Shown piece by piece: positions 14,992-24,736 of a stretch of DNA of 62,842 bases; within the stretch, counting starts at the first letter, position 1, and every line of letters starts with the position of its first letter. The notes under the pieces were generated by a model, which saw only the letters and a program-made list of their open reading frames with translations, made no database searches and was not told the origin of the DNA. The DNA comes from JANFXS01 sp022791155 (GTDB lineage: Bacteria; Bacillota; Clostridia; Lachnospirales; Anaerotignaceae). A program made the translations under genes and the position numbers. The stretch is from the NCBI GenBank assembly GCA_949743895.1, contig CATJUX010000054.1:1-62842 (forward strand). Reading direction: 5' to 3'.

Positions 14992-17900
14992 ATGTACAGC
15001 AAGGTTTCGACAAATCTTGATTTTGTCTCCAGAGAAAAATCAATCCTTGATTTCTGGAAAAAGAACGAAATATTCGAAAAAAGCACTGTTCTGAGAAACG
15101 GCGGCCCAAAATTCACATGGTATGAAGGCCCGCCAACAGCCAACGGCAAGCCCCACATCGGCCACGTGCTCACAAGAAGCGTCAAAGATATTATACTGCG
15201 CTATAGAGTCATGAAAGGCTTTGACGTGATCCGGAAAGCCGGCTGGGACACCCATGGCCTCCCTGTGGAGCTTGAGGTTGAAAAAATGCTCGGCCTTGAC
15301 GGCAAGCCCCAAATTGAGGAATATGGCGTTGAGCCGTTCATCGAAAAATGCAAGGAAAGCGTTTGGAAATATAAATCCGAATGGGAAGACATGAGCGACC
15401 ATGTGGCTTTTTGGGCCGACATGGAAACTCCGTATGTAACATATCACAACAACTACATCGAAAGCGTTTGGTGGGCGCTCAAAACAATTTGGGAAAAGGG
15501 GCTTTTGTATAAGGGCCACAAAATTGTTCCATATTGCCCGCGCTGTGGAACGGCGCTTTCAAGCCACGAAGTTGCACAGGGTTATAAAGACGTCAAAGAA
15601 ACATCGGCAATTGCAAAATTCAAATTGAGAGACGCCGAAAATGAATATATATTGGCATGGACAACAACACCATGGACACTTCCTTCCAACGTGGCCCTTG
15701 CCATGAACGAAAAGGAAACATATGTGAAGGTCAAAGTTGGAGGCGAATGTCTCATACTTGCCGAGGCCCTTGTGAAAAACGTGATTGGCGAAAACACAGA
15801 GTATGAAATTGTGGATTCCAAAAAAGGCGCCGACTATGTTGGAACACGCTATTGGCCGCTTTTCGACTTTGTTGATGACGACGAAACAGGCTTCCGCGTT
15901 GTGACAGACGACTATGTGACGCTCACAGACGGCACTGGAATTGTTCACATCGCTCCCGCCTTTGGTGAAGACGACTCCCGTCTTGGCCGAAACCATGGCC
16001 TTCCTTTCCGCCAATATGTTGACAGCCAGGGCCGCTTCACAAAAGAAGTTAAGCCGTGGGAGGGCGTTTTTGTGAAAACAGGCGACAAAATGGTGCTTGA
16101 CTATCTCAAAGAAAAAGAGTCTCTTTTTGCGGCGCTTCCTTTTGAACACAGCTATCCTTTCTGCTGGAGATGCGACACACCACTTTTATATTATGCCCGC
16201 GAAACGTGGTTCATAGAAATGACAAAGGTTAGAGACAATCTTGTTGCCAACAACCGCACAATAAACTGGTATCCCGACAACATAAAAGAAGGCCGTTTTG
16301 GAAAATTCCTTGAAAACGTGATCGATTGGGGCCTGAGCCGTGAAAGATATTGGGGAACGCCTTTGCCTGTTTGGGAATGCGAATGCGGCCACCGCCATGT
16401 CATAGGCGGCATTGAGGAGCTCAAGTCGATGAGCGATGATTGTCCCGATGACATCGAACTTCACAAGCCGTTCATCGACCGCGTGCACATAAAGTGTCCA
16501 AAATGCGGCAAAAGCATGACAAGGGTCACGGAGGTCATCGACTGCTGGTTTGACAGCGGCGCAATGCCTTTTGCCCAGTGGCACTATCCGTTTGAGAACA
16601 AAGAGCTTTTCGAATCAAGGTTCCCGGCGGACTTCATCACAGAGGCCATTGACCAAACAAGAGGCTGGTTCTATTCACAGCTGGCAATTGCCACATTGCT
16701 TTTTGACAAAACCGATTTCAAAAACTGCATTGTCATGGGCCACGTTTTGGACAAAAATGGCATCAAAATGAGCAAGCACAAAGGAAACGTTGTCGATCCA
16801 TGGTATGTGCTCAACAAACAGGGCGCCGACGCCATACGCTGGTATTTCTATGTCAACAGCGCGCCATGGCTTCCATGCCGTTTCGATGAAGACGCCGTGA
16901 GCGATCAGCAAAGAAAGTTCATGGGAACATTGTGGAACACATATGCGTTCTATGTTCTCTATGCCGAGATAGACCAGTTCAACCCAACAGAACACAGCCT
17001 TGAATATGACAAGCTTCCGCCAATGGACAAATGGATACTTTCAAAATTGAACTCTGTTGTGAAATATGTTGACGAATGCCTTGATTCATACAAAATCACA
17101 GAACCGGCAAGGGCAATGCAGGAGTTTGTTGACGAGCTCAGCAACTGGTATGTCAGAAGAAGCCGCGAGCGTTTCTGGGTTGGCGGAATGCCTCAGGACA
17201 AAATAAACGCATATATGACGCTCTACACAGTGCTTGTGACAATGAGCAAACTGGCGGCGCCTTTTGTTCCGTTCATTGTTGAGGACATATATTCAAACCT
17301 TGTGAGAACATTTGACGAAAACGCGCCTTTGAGCGTTCATCTTGCAGACTATCCCGTTTGCAACGAAAGCCGCATTGATGAAGAGCTTGAAGCCAACATG
17401 GACGCCGTGCTTCAAATTGTTGTCAAAGGCCGCGCCGCCCGCAACACAGCCAACATCAAAAACCGTCAGCCCATAGGCACAATGTATGTCAAGGCCGAAA
17501 AGGAACTGCCTGAAATGTTTGTTGAAACAATTGCCGATGAGCTCAACATAAAAACCGTTGTTTTCACAAACGACACTGAAGCTTTCACAGGCTACAGCCT
17601 CAAACCGCAGCTGAGAACTCTTGGGCCAAAATATGGAAAGCTTTTGCCAAAAATTGGTGCGTTCCTTGCCGAATGCGACGGCAACGCGTTTGTGGCCGAA
17701 TTCAAAAAAGGGAACACTGTCACGTTTGAGGTTGAGGGCGAAAGTGTCACACTTGCCGAAAACGATGTGCTCATAGAAACAACTGAAAAGGCCGGGTTCA
17801 TCACAGAAGGTGACGCCAAAACAACCGTTGTTTTGGACACAAACCTCACAGCCGATCTCATTGAAGAGGGCTTTGTGCGCGAAATTGTGAGCAAAGTTCA

Positions 17901-18114
17901 AACAATGCGCAAAGAGGCAAATTTTGAAGTCACAGACAGAATCAACCTTTATATTGCCAAAAACGACAAAGTCAAAACCATTGTCACAAAAAATTGCGAC
18001 ACAATCAAAAGTGACGTGCTTGCAGAAAGCGTGACATTTGACAGCCTGAAGGGCCATGAAAAGGAATGGAATGTGAACGGCGAAAAAGTTTTCATCGCTG
18101 TTGAAAAAATATAA
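14992..18114 (+). CDS. ileS: Isoleucyl-tRNA synthetase (long, type-2 form)
   Basis: 1040 residues. A class I synthetase charging tRNA-Ile. PHIGH at 54-58, the KMSKH form of the second signature at 592-596 (normally KMSKS), the editing domain between, and paired CxxC motifs (YCPRCG, CECGH, CPKCG) are visible. The length, and a C-terminal region without a terminal zinc finger, fit the IleRS2 clade, whose members are often mupirocin-insensitive. Drug response is not readable here. Start has GGAGG six bases upstream. It is transcribed on the opposite strand to its neighbours and, on this arm, against the expected fork direction. Confidence 0.97.
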   Translation: MYSKVSTNLDFVSREKSILDFWKKNEIFEKSTVLRNGGPKFTWYEGPPTANGKPHIGHVLTRSVKDIILRYRVMKGFDVIRKAGWDTHGLPVELEVEKMLGLDGKPQIEEYGVEPFIEKCKESVWKYKSEWEDMSDHVAFWADMETPYVTYHNNYIESVWWALKTIWEKGLLYKGHKIVPYCPRCGTALSSHEVAQGYKDVKETSAIAKFKLRDAENEYILAWTTTPWTLPSNVALAMNEKETYVKVKVGGECLILAEALVKNVIGENTEYEIVDSKKGADYVGTRYWPLFDFVDDDETGFRVVTDDYVTLTDGTGIVHIAPAFGEDDSRLGRNHGLPFRQYVDSQGRFTKEVKPWEGVFVKTGDKMVLDYLKEKESLFAALPFEHSYPFCWRCDTPLLYYARETWFIEMTKVRDNLVANNRTINWYPDNIKEGRFGKFLENVIDWGLSRERYWGTPLPVWECECGHRHVIGGIEELKSMSDDCPDDIELHKPFIDRVHIKCPKCGKSMTRVTEVIDCWFDSGAMPFAQWHYPFENKELFESRFPADFITEAIDQTRGWFYSQLAIATLLFDKTDFKNCIVMGHVLDKNGIKMSKHKGNVVDPWYVLNKQGADAIRWYFYVNSAPWLPCRFDEDAVSDQQRKFMGTLWNTYAFYVLYAEIDQFNPTEHSLEYDKLPPMDKWILSKLNSVVKYVDECLDSYKITEPARAMQEFVDELSNWYVRRSRERFWVGGMPQDKINAYMTLYTVLVTMSKLAAPFVPFIVEDIYSNLVRTFDENAPLSVHLADYPVCNESRIDEELEANMDAVLQIVVKGRAARNTANIKNRQPIGTMYVKAEKELPEMFVETIADELNIKTVVFTNDTEAFTGYSLKPQLRTLGPKYGKLLPKIGAFLAECDGNAFVAEFKKGNTVTFEVEGESVTLAENDVLIETTEKAGFITEGDAKTTVVLDTNLTADLIEEGFVREIVSKVQTMRKEANFEVTDRINLYIAKNDKVKTIVTKNCDTIKSDVLAESVTFDSLKGHEKEWNVNGEKVFIAVEKI

Positions 18115-18119
18115 TTTCA

Positions 18120-18162
18120 AAAACGCCATGCAAAAATTTGGGCAATTGCATGGCGTTTTAAT
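18120..18162 (+). terminator. Terminator of ileS
   Basis: AAACGCCATGCAA and TTGCATGGCGTTTT are perfectly complementary around a short loop and are followed by AATTTT. It lies 6 bases after the ileS stop. The remaining ~240 bases to rsmG hold nothing I recognise. Confidence 0.9.
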
Positions 18163-18401
18163 TTTGAACAGAGATATATAATTTTGAAATTTCCGGCTCA
18201 TGCCCCTGTTGTTTTTGAACGCTGTTGGGAACAAAAAAGCCAAACCATGGCATTTTCAGAAACATGTTGTTCTTCGAAATTTTTGGCGCTTGAATTGTTT
18301 TTGATTTTCAAAACAAAACTTCAAAAACATGAATGCGGCCAAAGAGGGTTTTGGCATTTTTTTGTTCTGCCAAAATTTGGCCCTTTTTCTTCCTTTCAAA
18401 C

Positions 18402-19121
18402 TCATTTTATGGGGTTTTTTGAAGCCGTGCCCGCCTTCCGCGGATATTGGCGCGGTGTTTTTTTCACTTTATCAATTATAACAATGTTGTGGCTTATGTC
18501 GCTGTTGGGAATGGAAACAGGCACAACAGCCCTCACTTTTCCGCCAAGTGTGGCAACGGCCGTTTTTCCTTCCTCAATTTCTTCAGCGGCTTTTGGCCCC
18601 TTCAGCGAAACAAAAACGCCGCCAACTTTCACAAAAGGAAGACAATATTCGCTCAAAACAGCAAGATTTGCCACAGCGCGTGAAACACAGCAGTCAAACT
18701 TTTCTCTGAAAATTTCGTTCTGACCGCCGTCTTCAGCCCTCATGTGAATGGCTTTTGTGTTCTCAATTTCAAGCGCCGATATAACTTCGTTCAAAAATTT
18801 GACGCGCTTGCCAAGGCTGTCAATGAGCGTCATTTTGACATCAGGCTGCGCCAGTTTCAAGGGGATTCCGGGAAAGCCCGCTCCCGTTCCAACGTCAACA
18901 ACCGAAATCCCGTTTTTCATTTCAAAATTCGACAAAATTGAAAGGCAATCGGCAAAATGCTTTATCACAATTTCTTTTTCATCAGTTATGGCTGTGAGAT
19001 TGACTTTGTCGTTCCATTCCAAAAGCAATTCTTTATATTTGAAAAACAAATCCGCCTGACTTTCCGAAACACAAAGCCCCATTTCATTGACGGTATCCAA
19101 AAAAAATTTTTTGCTGTCCAT
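18402..19121 (-). CDS. rsmG: 16S rRNA (guanine-527-N7)-methyltransferase
   Basis: 239 residues; a Rossmann-fold methyltransferase. The SAM site VVDVGTGAGFPGIPLKL and the following TLIDSLGKRVKFLNEV are typical, as are CCVSRAVANLAVLSEYCLPF and the N-terminal WNDKVNLTAI. It modifies G527 of 16S rRNA in the decoding centre; loss gives low-level streptomycin resistance in other bacteria. The start has AAGGAGG five bases upstream. It follows mnmG in the conserved origin-left order, but parA/parB, often next, are not here. Confidence 0.96.
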   Translation of the reverse strand: MDSKKFFLDTVNEMGLCVSESQADLFFKYKELLLEWNDKVNLTAITDEKEIVIKHFADCLSILSNFEMKNGISVVDVGTGAGFPGIPLKLAQPDVKMTLIDSLGKRVKFLNEVISALEIENTKAIHMRAEDGGQNEIFREKFDCCVSRAVANLAVLSEYCLPFVKVGGVFVSLKGPKAAEEIEEGKTAVATLGGKVRAVVPVSIPNSDISHNIVIIDKVKKTPRQYPRKAGTASKNPIK

Positions 19122-19320
19122 TCTTCCTCCTTGTCAAAAAATCCGCTTCGTTTTCTGCTGCTTCACTCTGCTTTTCTTCATTGTTTTTGAACGTCACAAT
19201 TGATTCCGCAAGACGCTTGTTTTCAATTTTTATGAAATTTGTGTTTCTTTTTCCGGTTTCTTTTTCAAAAAATGCTTTTCTTTCTTTTGCAACAAAATCA
19301 ACGGTTAAAAAATTTTTCAT
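19084..19320 (-). CDS. Small hypothetical protein between mnmG and rsmG
   Basis: 78 residues from the ATG at 19320, which has AGAGGA six bases upstream and lies 20 bases after the mnmG stop. It is charged (many Lys, Glu, Arg, Asn), has no membrane segment, and its last 38 bases overlap the start of rsmG in another frame. That overlap is larger than usual. Translation is plausible because of the ribosome-binding site, but I recognise no family and it may be spurious. Confidence 0.35.
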   Translation of the reverse strand: MKNFLTVDFVAKERKAFFEKETGKRNTNFIKIENKRLAESIVTFKNNEEKQSEAAENEADFLTRRKNGQQKIFFGYRQ

Positions 19321-19340
19321 GTTTGATCCTCTCAAAAAAT

Positions 19341-21227
19341 TCAGTTCAAAGCGCTTCCGTTCATCTGCAAATATATCAACAAAACTGATATGTCCGCGGG
19401 GGAAACACCGGCAATTCTTGAAGCATGTCCCAGTGAAGCGGGGCGCACAGCGCCAAGTTTTTGGGCCGCCTCAATGCGCAGGCCCTTCACAAGTGAATAG
19501 TCTATGTTTTCCGGCAAAATCCGTTTTTCCAACTTTTTGAACTGCTCCACTTGATTTTTCTGCTGTTTTATATAGCCCTCATATTTTATTTGAAGCGAAG
19601 CCTGTTCCCAAACTTCACGCTCCAAAACGGGCCTTTCGGTGTCAATTTCTTCAAGAATTTCATATGTGAGTTCTGGCCGGCGCAAAAGTTCACAAAGCTT
19701 CACGCCGCTTTTGATTGGCGCGCTGTTATGCCGGCTCAAAAAATCCAATGTTTTTTCGCATGGCGTTACAACTGTTTTATATATGCGTTCCTTCTCGCTT
19801 TCAATTTTCCTTTTCTTTTCCAAAAAAAGCTGATAGCGTTCTTCATCTATCAAGCCAACTTCATGGCCAATTGGCGTGAGGCGCTCATCGGCGTTGTCCT
19901 GACGGAGAAGCAGACGATATTCGGCGCGGGAAGTCATCATTCTGTATGGCTCGCGGCTGCCCTTTGTCACTATGTCGTCAATGAGCACGCCTATATACGC
20001 CTGGCTTCTGTCAAGCGTCAGCGGCGGCTCGCCTTTTATCAGCTTAACGGCGTTTATCCCCGCAATCAGTCCTTGTGCGGCGGCTTCTTCATAGCCACTT
20101 GTGCCGTTGAACTGTCCGGCGCCAAAAAGTCCCTTTATGCTTTTGAACTCAAGCGAAAGTTTGAGCTGTGTGGCGTCGGCACAGTCATATTCAATGGCAT
20201 ATGCCGTGCGCGTGAAACGGCAGTTTTCCAATCCCGGAACTGTTCTGTAAAGCGCCGTTTGAACCTCTTCCGGAAGTGATGAGCTCATTCCCTGTATATA
20301 AAGCTCGTTTGTGCCCTCGCTCTCCGGCTCCACAAATATCTGATGATGCTCCTTGTCGGAAAAACGCACAACTTTGTCCTCAATTGAAGGGCAATAGCGC
20401 GGGCCTGTGCCCTCTATGACGCCGGCATAAAGCGGCGAGCGGTGAAGGTTTTGTTTTATTATTTCGTGAGTTTTGCTGTTTGTATATGTCAAATAGCAAG
20501 GCACCTGTGGGCGTGCTATGTCCTCGGCCTTGTTTGTGAATGAAAAAGGGACAATGTTGTCGTCGCCAAATTGAGGCGTCATTTTGGAATAGTCAACGCT
20601 GTTTCCGTCAACGCGGGCGGGAGTGCCCGTTTTGAAGCGAAAAAGGCTTATGCCGTTGTCAAGCAAACTTTGGCTCAATCCCCCGGCGGCCTTCAAACCG
20701 TTGGGGCCGCATTGTATGATTGTTTCGCCATAGAGGCAGCGCGCTTTTAGATATGTTCCGGCGGCAATTATGACAGCCTTTGCGCGGTATATGGCTCCTG
20801 ACAGCGTTTTGACGCCTGTCACTGCTCCCTCTTCAACAATTATGTCAGTGACTTCGCCCTCGCGTATGACGAGGTTTTTTTCTTTTTCGAGGGTTCGTTT
20901 CATTTCTTCTTTATAGCGGATTTTGTCGGCCTGGGCGCGAAGTGAATAGACCGCCGGGCCTTTGCCTGTGTTGAGCATTTTTGTTTGAATGTATGTTTTG
21001 TCTATGTTTTTGCCCATCTCGCCGCCAAGGGCGTCAATTTCCCTCACAAGATGTCCTTTGCTGCTTCCGCCAATGGAAGGGTTGCACGGCATCATGGCAA
21101 TGCTGTCCAAATTTATGGCAAACATGATTGTTTTGAACCCAAGGCGCGCCCCGGCCAAAGCTGCTTCACAGCCCGCGTGCCCGCCGCCCACAACAACAAT
21201 GTCAAATCTTTCGGCTTCATAGCACAT
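19341..21227 (-). CDS. mnmG: tRNA uridine-5-carboxymethylaminomethyl modification protein MnmG
   Basis: 628 residues from the ATG at 21227, ten bases after AGGAGG. The FAD-binding GGGHAGCEAALAGARLG motif lies near residue 15. PCNPSIGGSSKGHLVREIDALGG, the cysteine-containing GPRYCPSIEDKVVRF and GQFNGTSGYEEAAAQGLIAGINA are diagnostic. With MnmE it installs the cmnm5 group on wobble U34. It is in the usual mnmE-mnmG-rsmG order. Confidence 0.97.
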   Translation of the reverse strand: MCYEAERFDIVVVGGGHAGCEAALAGARLGFKTIMFAINLDSIAMMPCNPSIGGSSKGHLVREIDALGGEMGKNIDKTYIQTKMLNTGKGPAVYSLRAQADKIRYKEEMKRTLEKEKNLVIREGEVTDIIVEEGAVTGVKTLSGAIYRAKAVIIAAGTYLKARCLYGETIIQCGPNGLKAAGGLSQSLLDNGISLFRFKTGTPARVDGNSVDYSKMTPQFGDDNIVPFSFTNKAEDIARPQVPCYLTYTNSKTHEIIKQNLHRSPLYAGVIEGTGPRYCPSIEDKVVRFSDKEHHQIFVEPESEGTNELYIQGMSSSLPEEVQTALYRTVPGLENCRFTRTAYAIEYDCADATQLKLSLEFKSIKGLFGAGQFNGTSGYEEAAAQGLIAGINAVKLIKGEPPLTLDRSQAYIGVLIDDIVTKGSREPYRMMTSRAEYRLLLRQDNADERLTPIGHEVGLIDEERYQLFLEKKRKIESEKERIYKTVVTPCEKTLDFLSRHNSAPIKSGVKLCELLRRPELTYEILEEIDTERPVLEREVWEQASLQIKYEGYIKQQKNQVEQFKKLEKRILPENIDYSLVKGLRIEAAQKLGAVRPASLGHASRIAGVSPADISVLLIYLQMNGSALN

Positions 21228-21376
21228 GCACAAAATTCCTCCTTTCAAAAAATAATGTCCCAATTCTTTTTCACGCTCCCGCACTCATGCAATGGCAGGA
21301 ATCACAAAAACGCTTTCTCTTTGAAAAACACAAAAGAAAATTGGGAGAAAATAATATAATTTTCAGTGAAAAAAGC

Positions 21377-22756
21377 TCATTTTCCCAAACAGAACTGTGA
21401 AAATATTCTGTCAAAAAGTTCATCGTCATAGCTGTCACCGGTTATCTCGCCAAGACAGTTCAGCGCGTCATTCAAATCCATTGAAACAAAATCGACAGGC
21501 ATGAAGTTTTCAATGGCGTCAAGCGCTTTTTTGAGGCTTTCAGAAGCCCTGTGAAGCGCGTTGGCATGGCGCGCGTTTGTGACAAACGCTTCTGTTTTTG
21601 GCGTTTCACCGATGAGAATTTCCGAAAGCCTGTCATATATGCTGTCAATGTTGGTTCCGTTTTTTGCCGATATTGAAACTATATTTTCACTTCCATATCT
21701 GTTTTCAATTTCAGAAACGTCAATTGAGTTTTTCAAATCAATTTTGTTGAGAACAACGAGGGCTTTTTTGCCCGCTGTCAGTTCCATAATTTCAATGTCT
21801 TCCTTTTCAATTGGCCTTGAGGCGTCAAGCACAATGAGCGCCAAATCGCTTTTTTCCGCAAGAAAACGGCTTTTTTCAACGCCAATTTTTTCAACCTTGT
21901 CATCTGTGTCGCGGATTCCGGCTGTGTCAATCAGTTTGACAGCAATGCCGCCCACATTCAAATATTCCTCAACGGCGTCTCTTGTTGTGCCGGGGATGTC
22001 CGTCACAATGGCGCGTTCTTCTTCAAGCAGGCAGTTGAGAAGCGAGCTTTTTCCAACATTGGGCTTGCCCAGTATGACCATGCTGACGCCCTCGCGCACA
22101 ATTTTGCCCTTTTCTGCAGAAGAAATGAGAAAATTTGTTTTTTCCAAAAGAAGAAGCGTTTTTTCTTTCAAACTGGCATATGTTTCTTCCTCAATGTCGT
22201 GCTCGGGATAGTCAATTGAAACTTCTATGGCGGCAATTGAATTGAGAAGAATTTCACGCATTTCGCCAACGGCCGTTCTCAAACTCCCTCCAAGCTGGCT
22301 GACAGCCGAGCTTTGGCTCAAAGAAGTTTTGCTGTTTATGACATCCAAAACGGCTTCGGCCTGGCTCAAATCCAGCCTTCCGCCCAAAAAAGCCCTTTTT
22401 GTGAACTCGCCGGGCTCCGCAAGCCTTGCGCCAAAATTGAGCAAAAGTTCCATGACGCGCCGTGCCGAAACGTGGCCGCCATGGCAGTTTATTTCAACAA
22501 CGTCTTCTGTTGTGTATGTTTTTGGCGCGTGCATGACTGTGACAAGAACCTCGTCAAAAACCTCTCCTGAATCCGGCGAAACAATGTGGCCATATGTGAT
22601 TGTGTGGCTTTCTTTGGATTTTATGTCGGCGCCTTTGAAAATTTTTGAAACAATGTCAATGCAGCCATGGCCGCTAACACGGATTATGCTTATGCCGCCG
22701 TTTCCAGCGGCTGTTGCAACAGCGGCGATTATGTCGTTCATATATTCATATTTCAT
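21377..22756 (-). CDS. mnmE: tRNA modification GTPase MnmE
   Basis: 459 residues from the ATG at 22756 after AAGGAG; an upstream extension to 22816 lacks a ribosome-binding site and would cross the attenuator hairpin. Domains in order are the N-terminal tetrahydrofolate-binding region (DIIAAVATAAGNGGISIIRVSG), a helical domain with an inserted G domain (GKPNVGKSSLLN, DTAGIRDT, NKID), and the C-terminal FCLGK that carries the catalytic cysteine. Partner of MnmG. Confidence 0.97.
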   Translation of the reverse strand: MKYEYMNDIIAAVATAAGNGGISIIRVSGHGCIDIVSKIFKGADIKSKESHTITYGHIVSPDSGEVFDEVLVTVMHAPKTYTTEDVVEINCHGGHVSARRVMELLLNFGARLAEPGEFTKRAFLGGRLDLSQAEAVLDVINSKTSLSQSSAVSQLGGSLRTAVGEMREILLNSIAAIEVSIDYPEHDIEEETYASLKEKTLLLLEKTNFLISSAEKGKIVREGVSMVILGKPNVGKSSLLNCLLEEERAIVTDIPGTTRDAVEEYLNVGGIAVKLIDTAGIRDTDDKVEKIGVEKSRFLAEKSDLALIVLDASRPIEKEDIEIMELTAGKKALVVLNKIDLKNSIDVSEIENRYGSENIVSISAKNGTNIDSIYDRLSEILIGETPKTEAFVTNARHANALHRASESLKKALDAIENFMPVDFVSMDLNDALNCLGEITGDSYDDELFDRIFSQFCLGK

Positions 22757-22773
22757 GAGTTGCTCCTTTTCAA

Positions 22774-22803
22774 AAAAACCGTGGTAAATAAAATTACCAC
22801 GGC
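22774..22803 (-). terminator. Terminator/attenuator between jag and mnmE
   Basis: On the minus strand CCGTGGTAA and TTACCACGG pair around a short loop and are followed by T7. A second hairpin with arms GGAACAC and GTGTTCC lies upstream (22826-22852). Together they probably separate the rpmH-jag transcript from mnmE-mnmG-rsmG or reduce read-through. Confidence 0.8.
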
Positions 22804-22859
22804 AAAAACGTTTCAAAAGTCAAAGGAACACCGCCCAAGCGCTGTGTTCCCACGTGATT

Positions 22860-23477
22860 TCACTTCAAATCAATGACAACATTTCTATAGGGCTCATCGC
22901 CCTCGGAATATGTAGTGACATATCTGTCATTTTGAAGAACAGAATGAATTATACGCCTTTCATATGGATTCATGGGTTCCAAAACAACTTTCTGCCTTGT
23001 GTGTTTAACTTTTTTTGCAAGGTTGAACGCAAGCGATTCAAGAGTTTCTTTTCTTCTCTGACGATAGTTTTCGGTGTCAATCATTATGCTGTAATATGGC
23101 GCGTTGCCTTTGTTCACAACAAGGTTTGTAAGATATTGTATGGAATCAAGGGTTTGGCCTCTTTTGCCAATGAGAATCCCCATGTCAGCGCCTGAGAGAT
23201 TGATAGAAATTTGTCTGTCTCTCATTGTTGTTTCAATGCTGACAACAATCCCCATGGCTATAAACATTTCCCGCAAAAAATCTTTTGCAATTCTTTCCGG
23301 GTTATATTTAATTTTCCCTTTCACCACAGCGTTTCTGCTCCCAAATCCCAAAAATCCTTTGACTGGTTCCTCAACAACGGTGTAGTCAATTTCGTCAAGT
23401 GAACCGGCTTTGAGCTCCTTCATCAATTCTTCAAGGGCAAGTTCAACGGTTTTTGCGGATTTTTGAATTTCATTCAT
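22860..23477 (-). CDS. jag: RNA-binding protein KhpB (Jag/SpoIIIJ-associated protein)
   Basis: 205 residues with three recognisable parts: an N-terminal Jag domain (residues 1-50, ending GFLGFGSR), a KH domain with the GILIGKRGQTLDSIQYL loop, and a C-terminal R3H domain (LEPMNPYERRIIHSVLQ). KhpB works with KhpA as an RNA chaperone affecting cell elongation in Gram-positives. Its start overlaps the yidC stop by 4 bases, giving translational coupling. Confidence 0.95.
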   Translation of the reverse strand: MNEIQKSAKTVELALEELMKELKAGSLDEIDYTVVEEPVKGFLGFGSRNAVVKGKIKYNPERIAKDFLREMFIAMGIVVSIETTMRDRQISINLSGADMGILIGKRGQTLDSIQYLTNLVVNKGNAPYYSIMIDTENYRQRRKETLESLAFNLAKKVKHTRQKVVLEPMNPYERRIIHSVLQNDRYVTTYSEGDEPYRNVVIDLK

Positions 23478-24487
23478 TGTAAAGCACCCTCCTTAGCATC
23501 TTTTGATCTGAAATACTTGTTCAAAAGAACTGTCTGACAAACCTGTATAATATTGCTTACAGTCCAGTAAATGCCTATGCCGGCGGGAAGATTGATGCAC
23601 ATAACGCCCATCATCAAAGGCATCATATAGTTCATCATCTTCATGGACTGCATCATTTGATCCTGCTGTTGGGAGCCCTGAGCCGATTGTGACTGTTTTG
23701 TCAGCACTTGCGATGAAAAAAATGTCGTTGCTGCTGACATGAGAGGAACCAATATCCCTGGAAAGCGCAAGCCGGCGCTGTGAACAAGGTTTATCCCAAG
23801 GAAAGTTTCTGTTTGTGTTTTGCTTGCCAAAAGCGGCGCAAGCTGACTGGCATAGCCGCTGGCGGCCGATGTCACGCTGTTCCATTGAGACATTGTCATT
23901 TCATTGACAAGCATGATTATTTCGGAAGGATTTTCAACATCAATTGTCATTTTGAGTTCATATATAATGTCGGTGAATATGTCAAGGCGCTCCTGAACAC
24001 TCATTGACATAATCACGTCAGTTATTGCCTGATAGTTCATGCCCACAACATCAATATAGAGATATGCCTGCTGGAATATATAAAAAAGTGCATAGAGTAT
24101 GGGAAGCTGTATGAGAAGCGGCAAACAGCCGCCAAACATGCTTATGTTGTTGTCCTTCTGGAGCCTTTGCATTTCAAGCGCCATTTTCTGCTGGCTTTCA
24201 GGGTCTTTTTTGTTGGCATATTTTTCTCTGATTTTGTTCATTTGAGGCTGAAGTTTCTGCATTTCAAAAGTTGATTTTTGCTGTTTATAGCTCAGTGGAA
24301 TGAGAACTGTTTTAACAATCAGCGTGAACACAATGATGGCAATTCCAAGAGAATTTGCCTGTGTGAAACCATTGATTATGTTAAAAACGGCATTATATAT
24401 AATGCCCAAAAAACTGGCCACAGGCCCCACAATAATTCCCGGCTGGCGCGTTGTCATAACGGCAATGCCGCTCAATAAAGATTCCAA
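23474..24487 (-). CDS. yidC: Membrane protein insertase YidC
   Basis: 337 residues from TTG 24487, seven bases after AAGGAGG. An ATG at 24492 is closer to the site but out of frame. The YidC/Oxa1 core is clear: GIAIIVFTLIVKTVLIPLSYKQQKS, NNISMFGGCLPLLIQLPILYALFY, and the last helix NLPAGIGIYWTVSNIIQ. About 60 residues between the second and third conserved helices form a longer loop. It inserts membrane proteins with or without SecYEG. Confidence 0.94.
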   Translation of the reverse strand: MESLLSGIAVMTTRQPGIIVGPVASFLGIIYNAVFNIINGFTQANSLGIAIIVFTLIVKTVLIPLSYKQQKSTFEMQKLQPQMNKIREKYANKKDPESQQKMALEMQRLQKDNNISMFGGCLPLLIQLPILYALFYIFQQAYLYIDVVGMNYQAITDVIMSMSVQERLDIFTDIIYELKMTIDVENPSEIIMLVNEMTMSQWNSVTSAASGYASQLAPLLASKTQTETFLGINLVHSAGLRFPGILVPLMSAATTFFSSQVLTKQSQSAQGSQQQDQMMQSMKMMNYMMPLMMGVMCINLPAGIGIYWTVSNIIQVCQTVLLNKYFRSKDAKEGALQ

Positions 24488-24520
24488 TTCATTTCCTCCT
24501 TAAAAAAATTGTGTTATATA

Positions 24521-24733
24521 TCACGGCACAGGATCATAGCCGCCCTCATGAAACGGATGACATTTTAATATGCGGCGCACCGCAAGCCAACTTCCCTTAA
24601 AAGCCCCATATTTCAGCACAGCTTCATATGCATATCTCGAGCATGAAGGAATGAACCGGCAACATGGTTTTTTGCAGGGTGATATGGCTTTTTGATAAAA
24701 CACAATCAACATGAGAACAATTTTTTTTGCCAT
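24521..24733 (-). CDS. yidD: Membrane protein insertion efficiency factor YidD
   Basis: 70 residues with the full family pattern: FYQKAISPCKKPCCRFIPSCSRYAYEAV, then GSWLAVRRILKCHPFHEGGYDPVP. Its ribosome-binding site (AAAGGAG) lies within the last codons of rnpA. It assists YidC-dependent membrane insertion. Confidence 0.96.
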   Translation of the reverse strand: MAKKIVLMLIVFYQKAISPCKKPCCRFIPSCSRYAYEAVLKYGAFKGSWLAVRRILKCHPFHEGGYDPVP

Positions 24734-24736
24734 ATG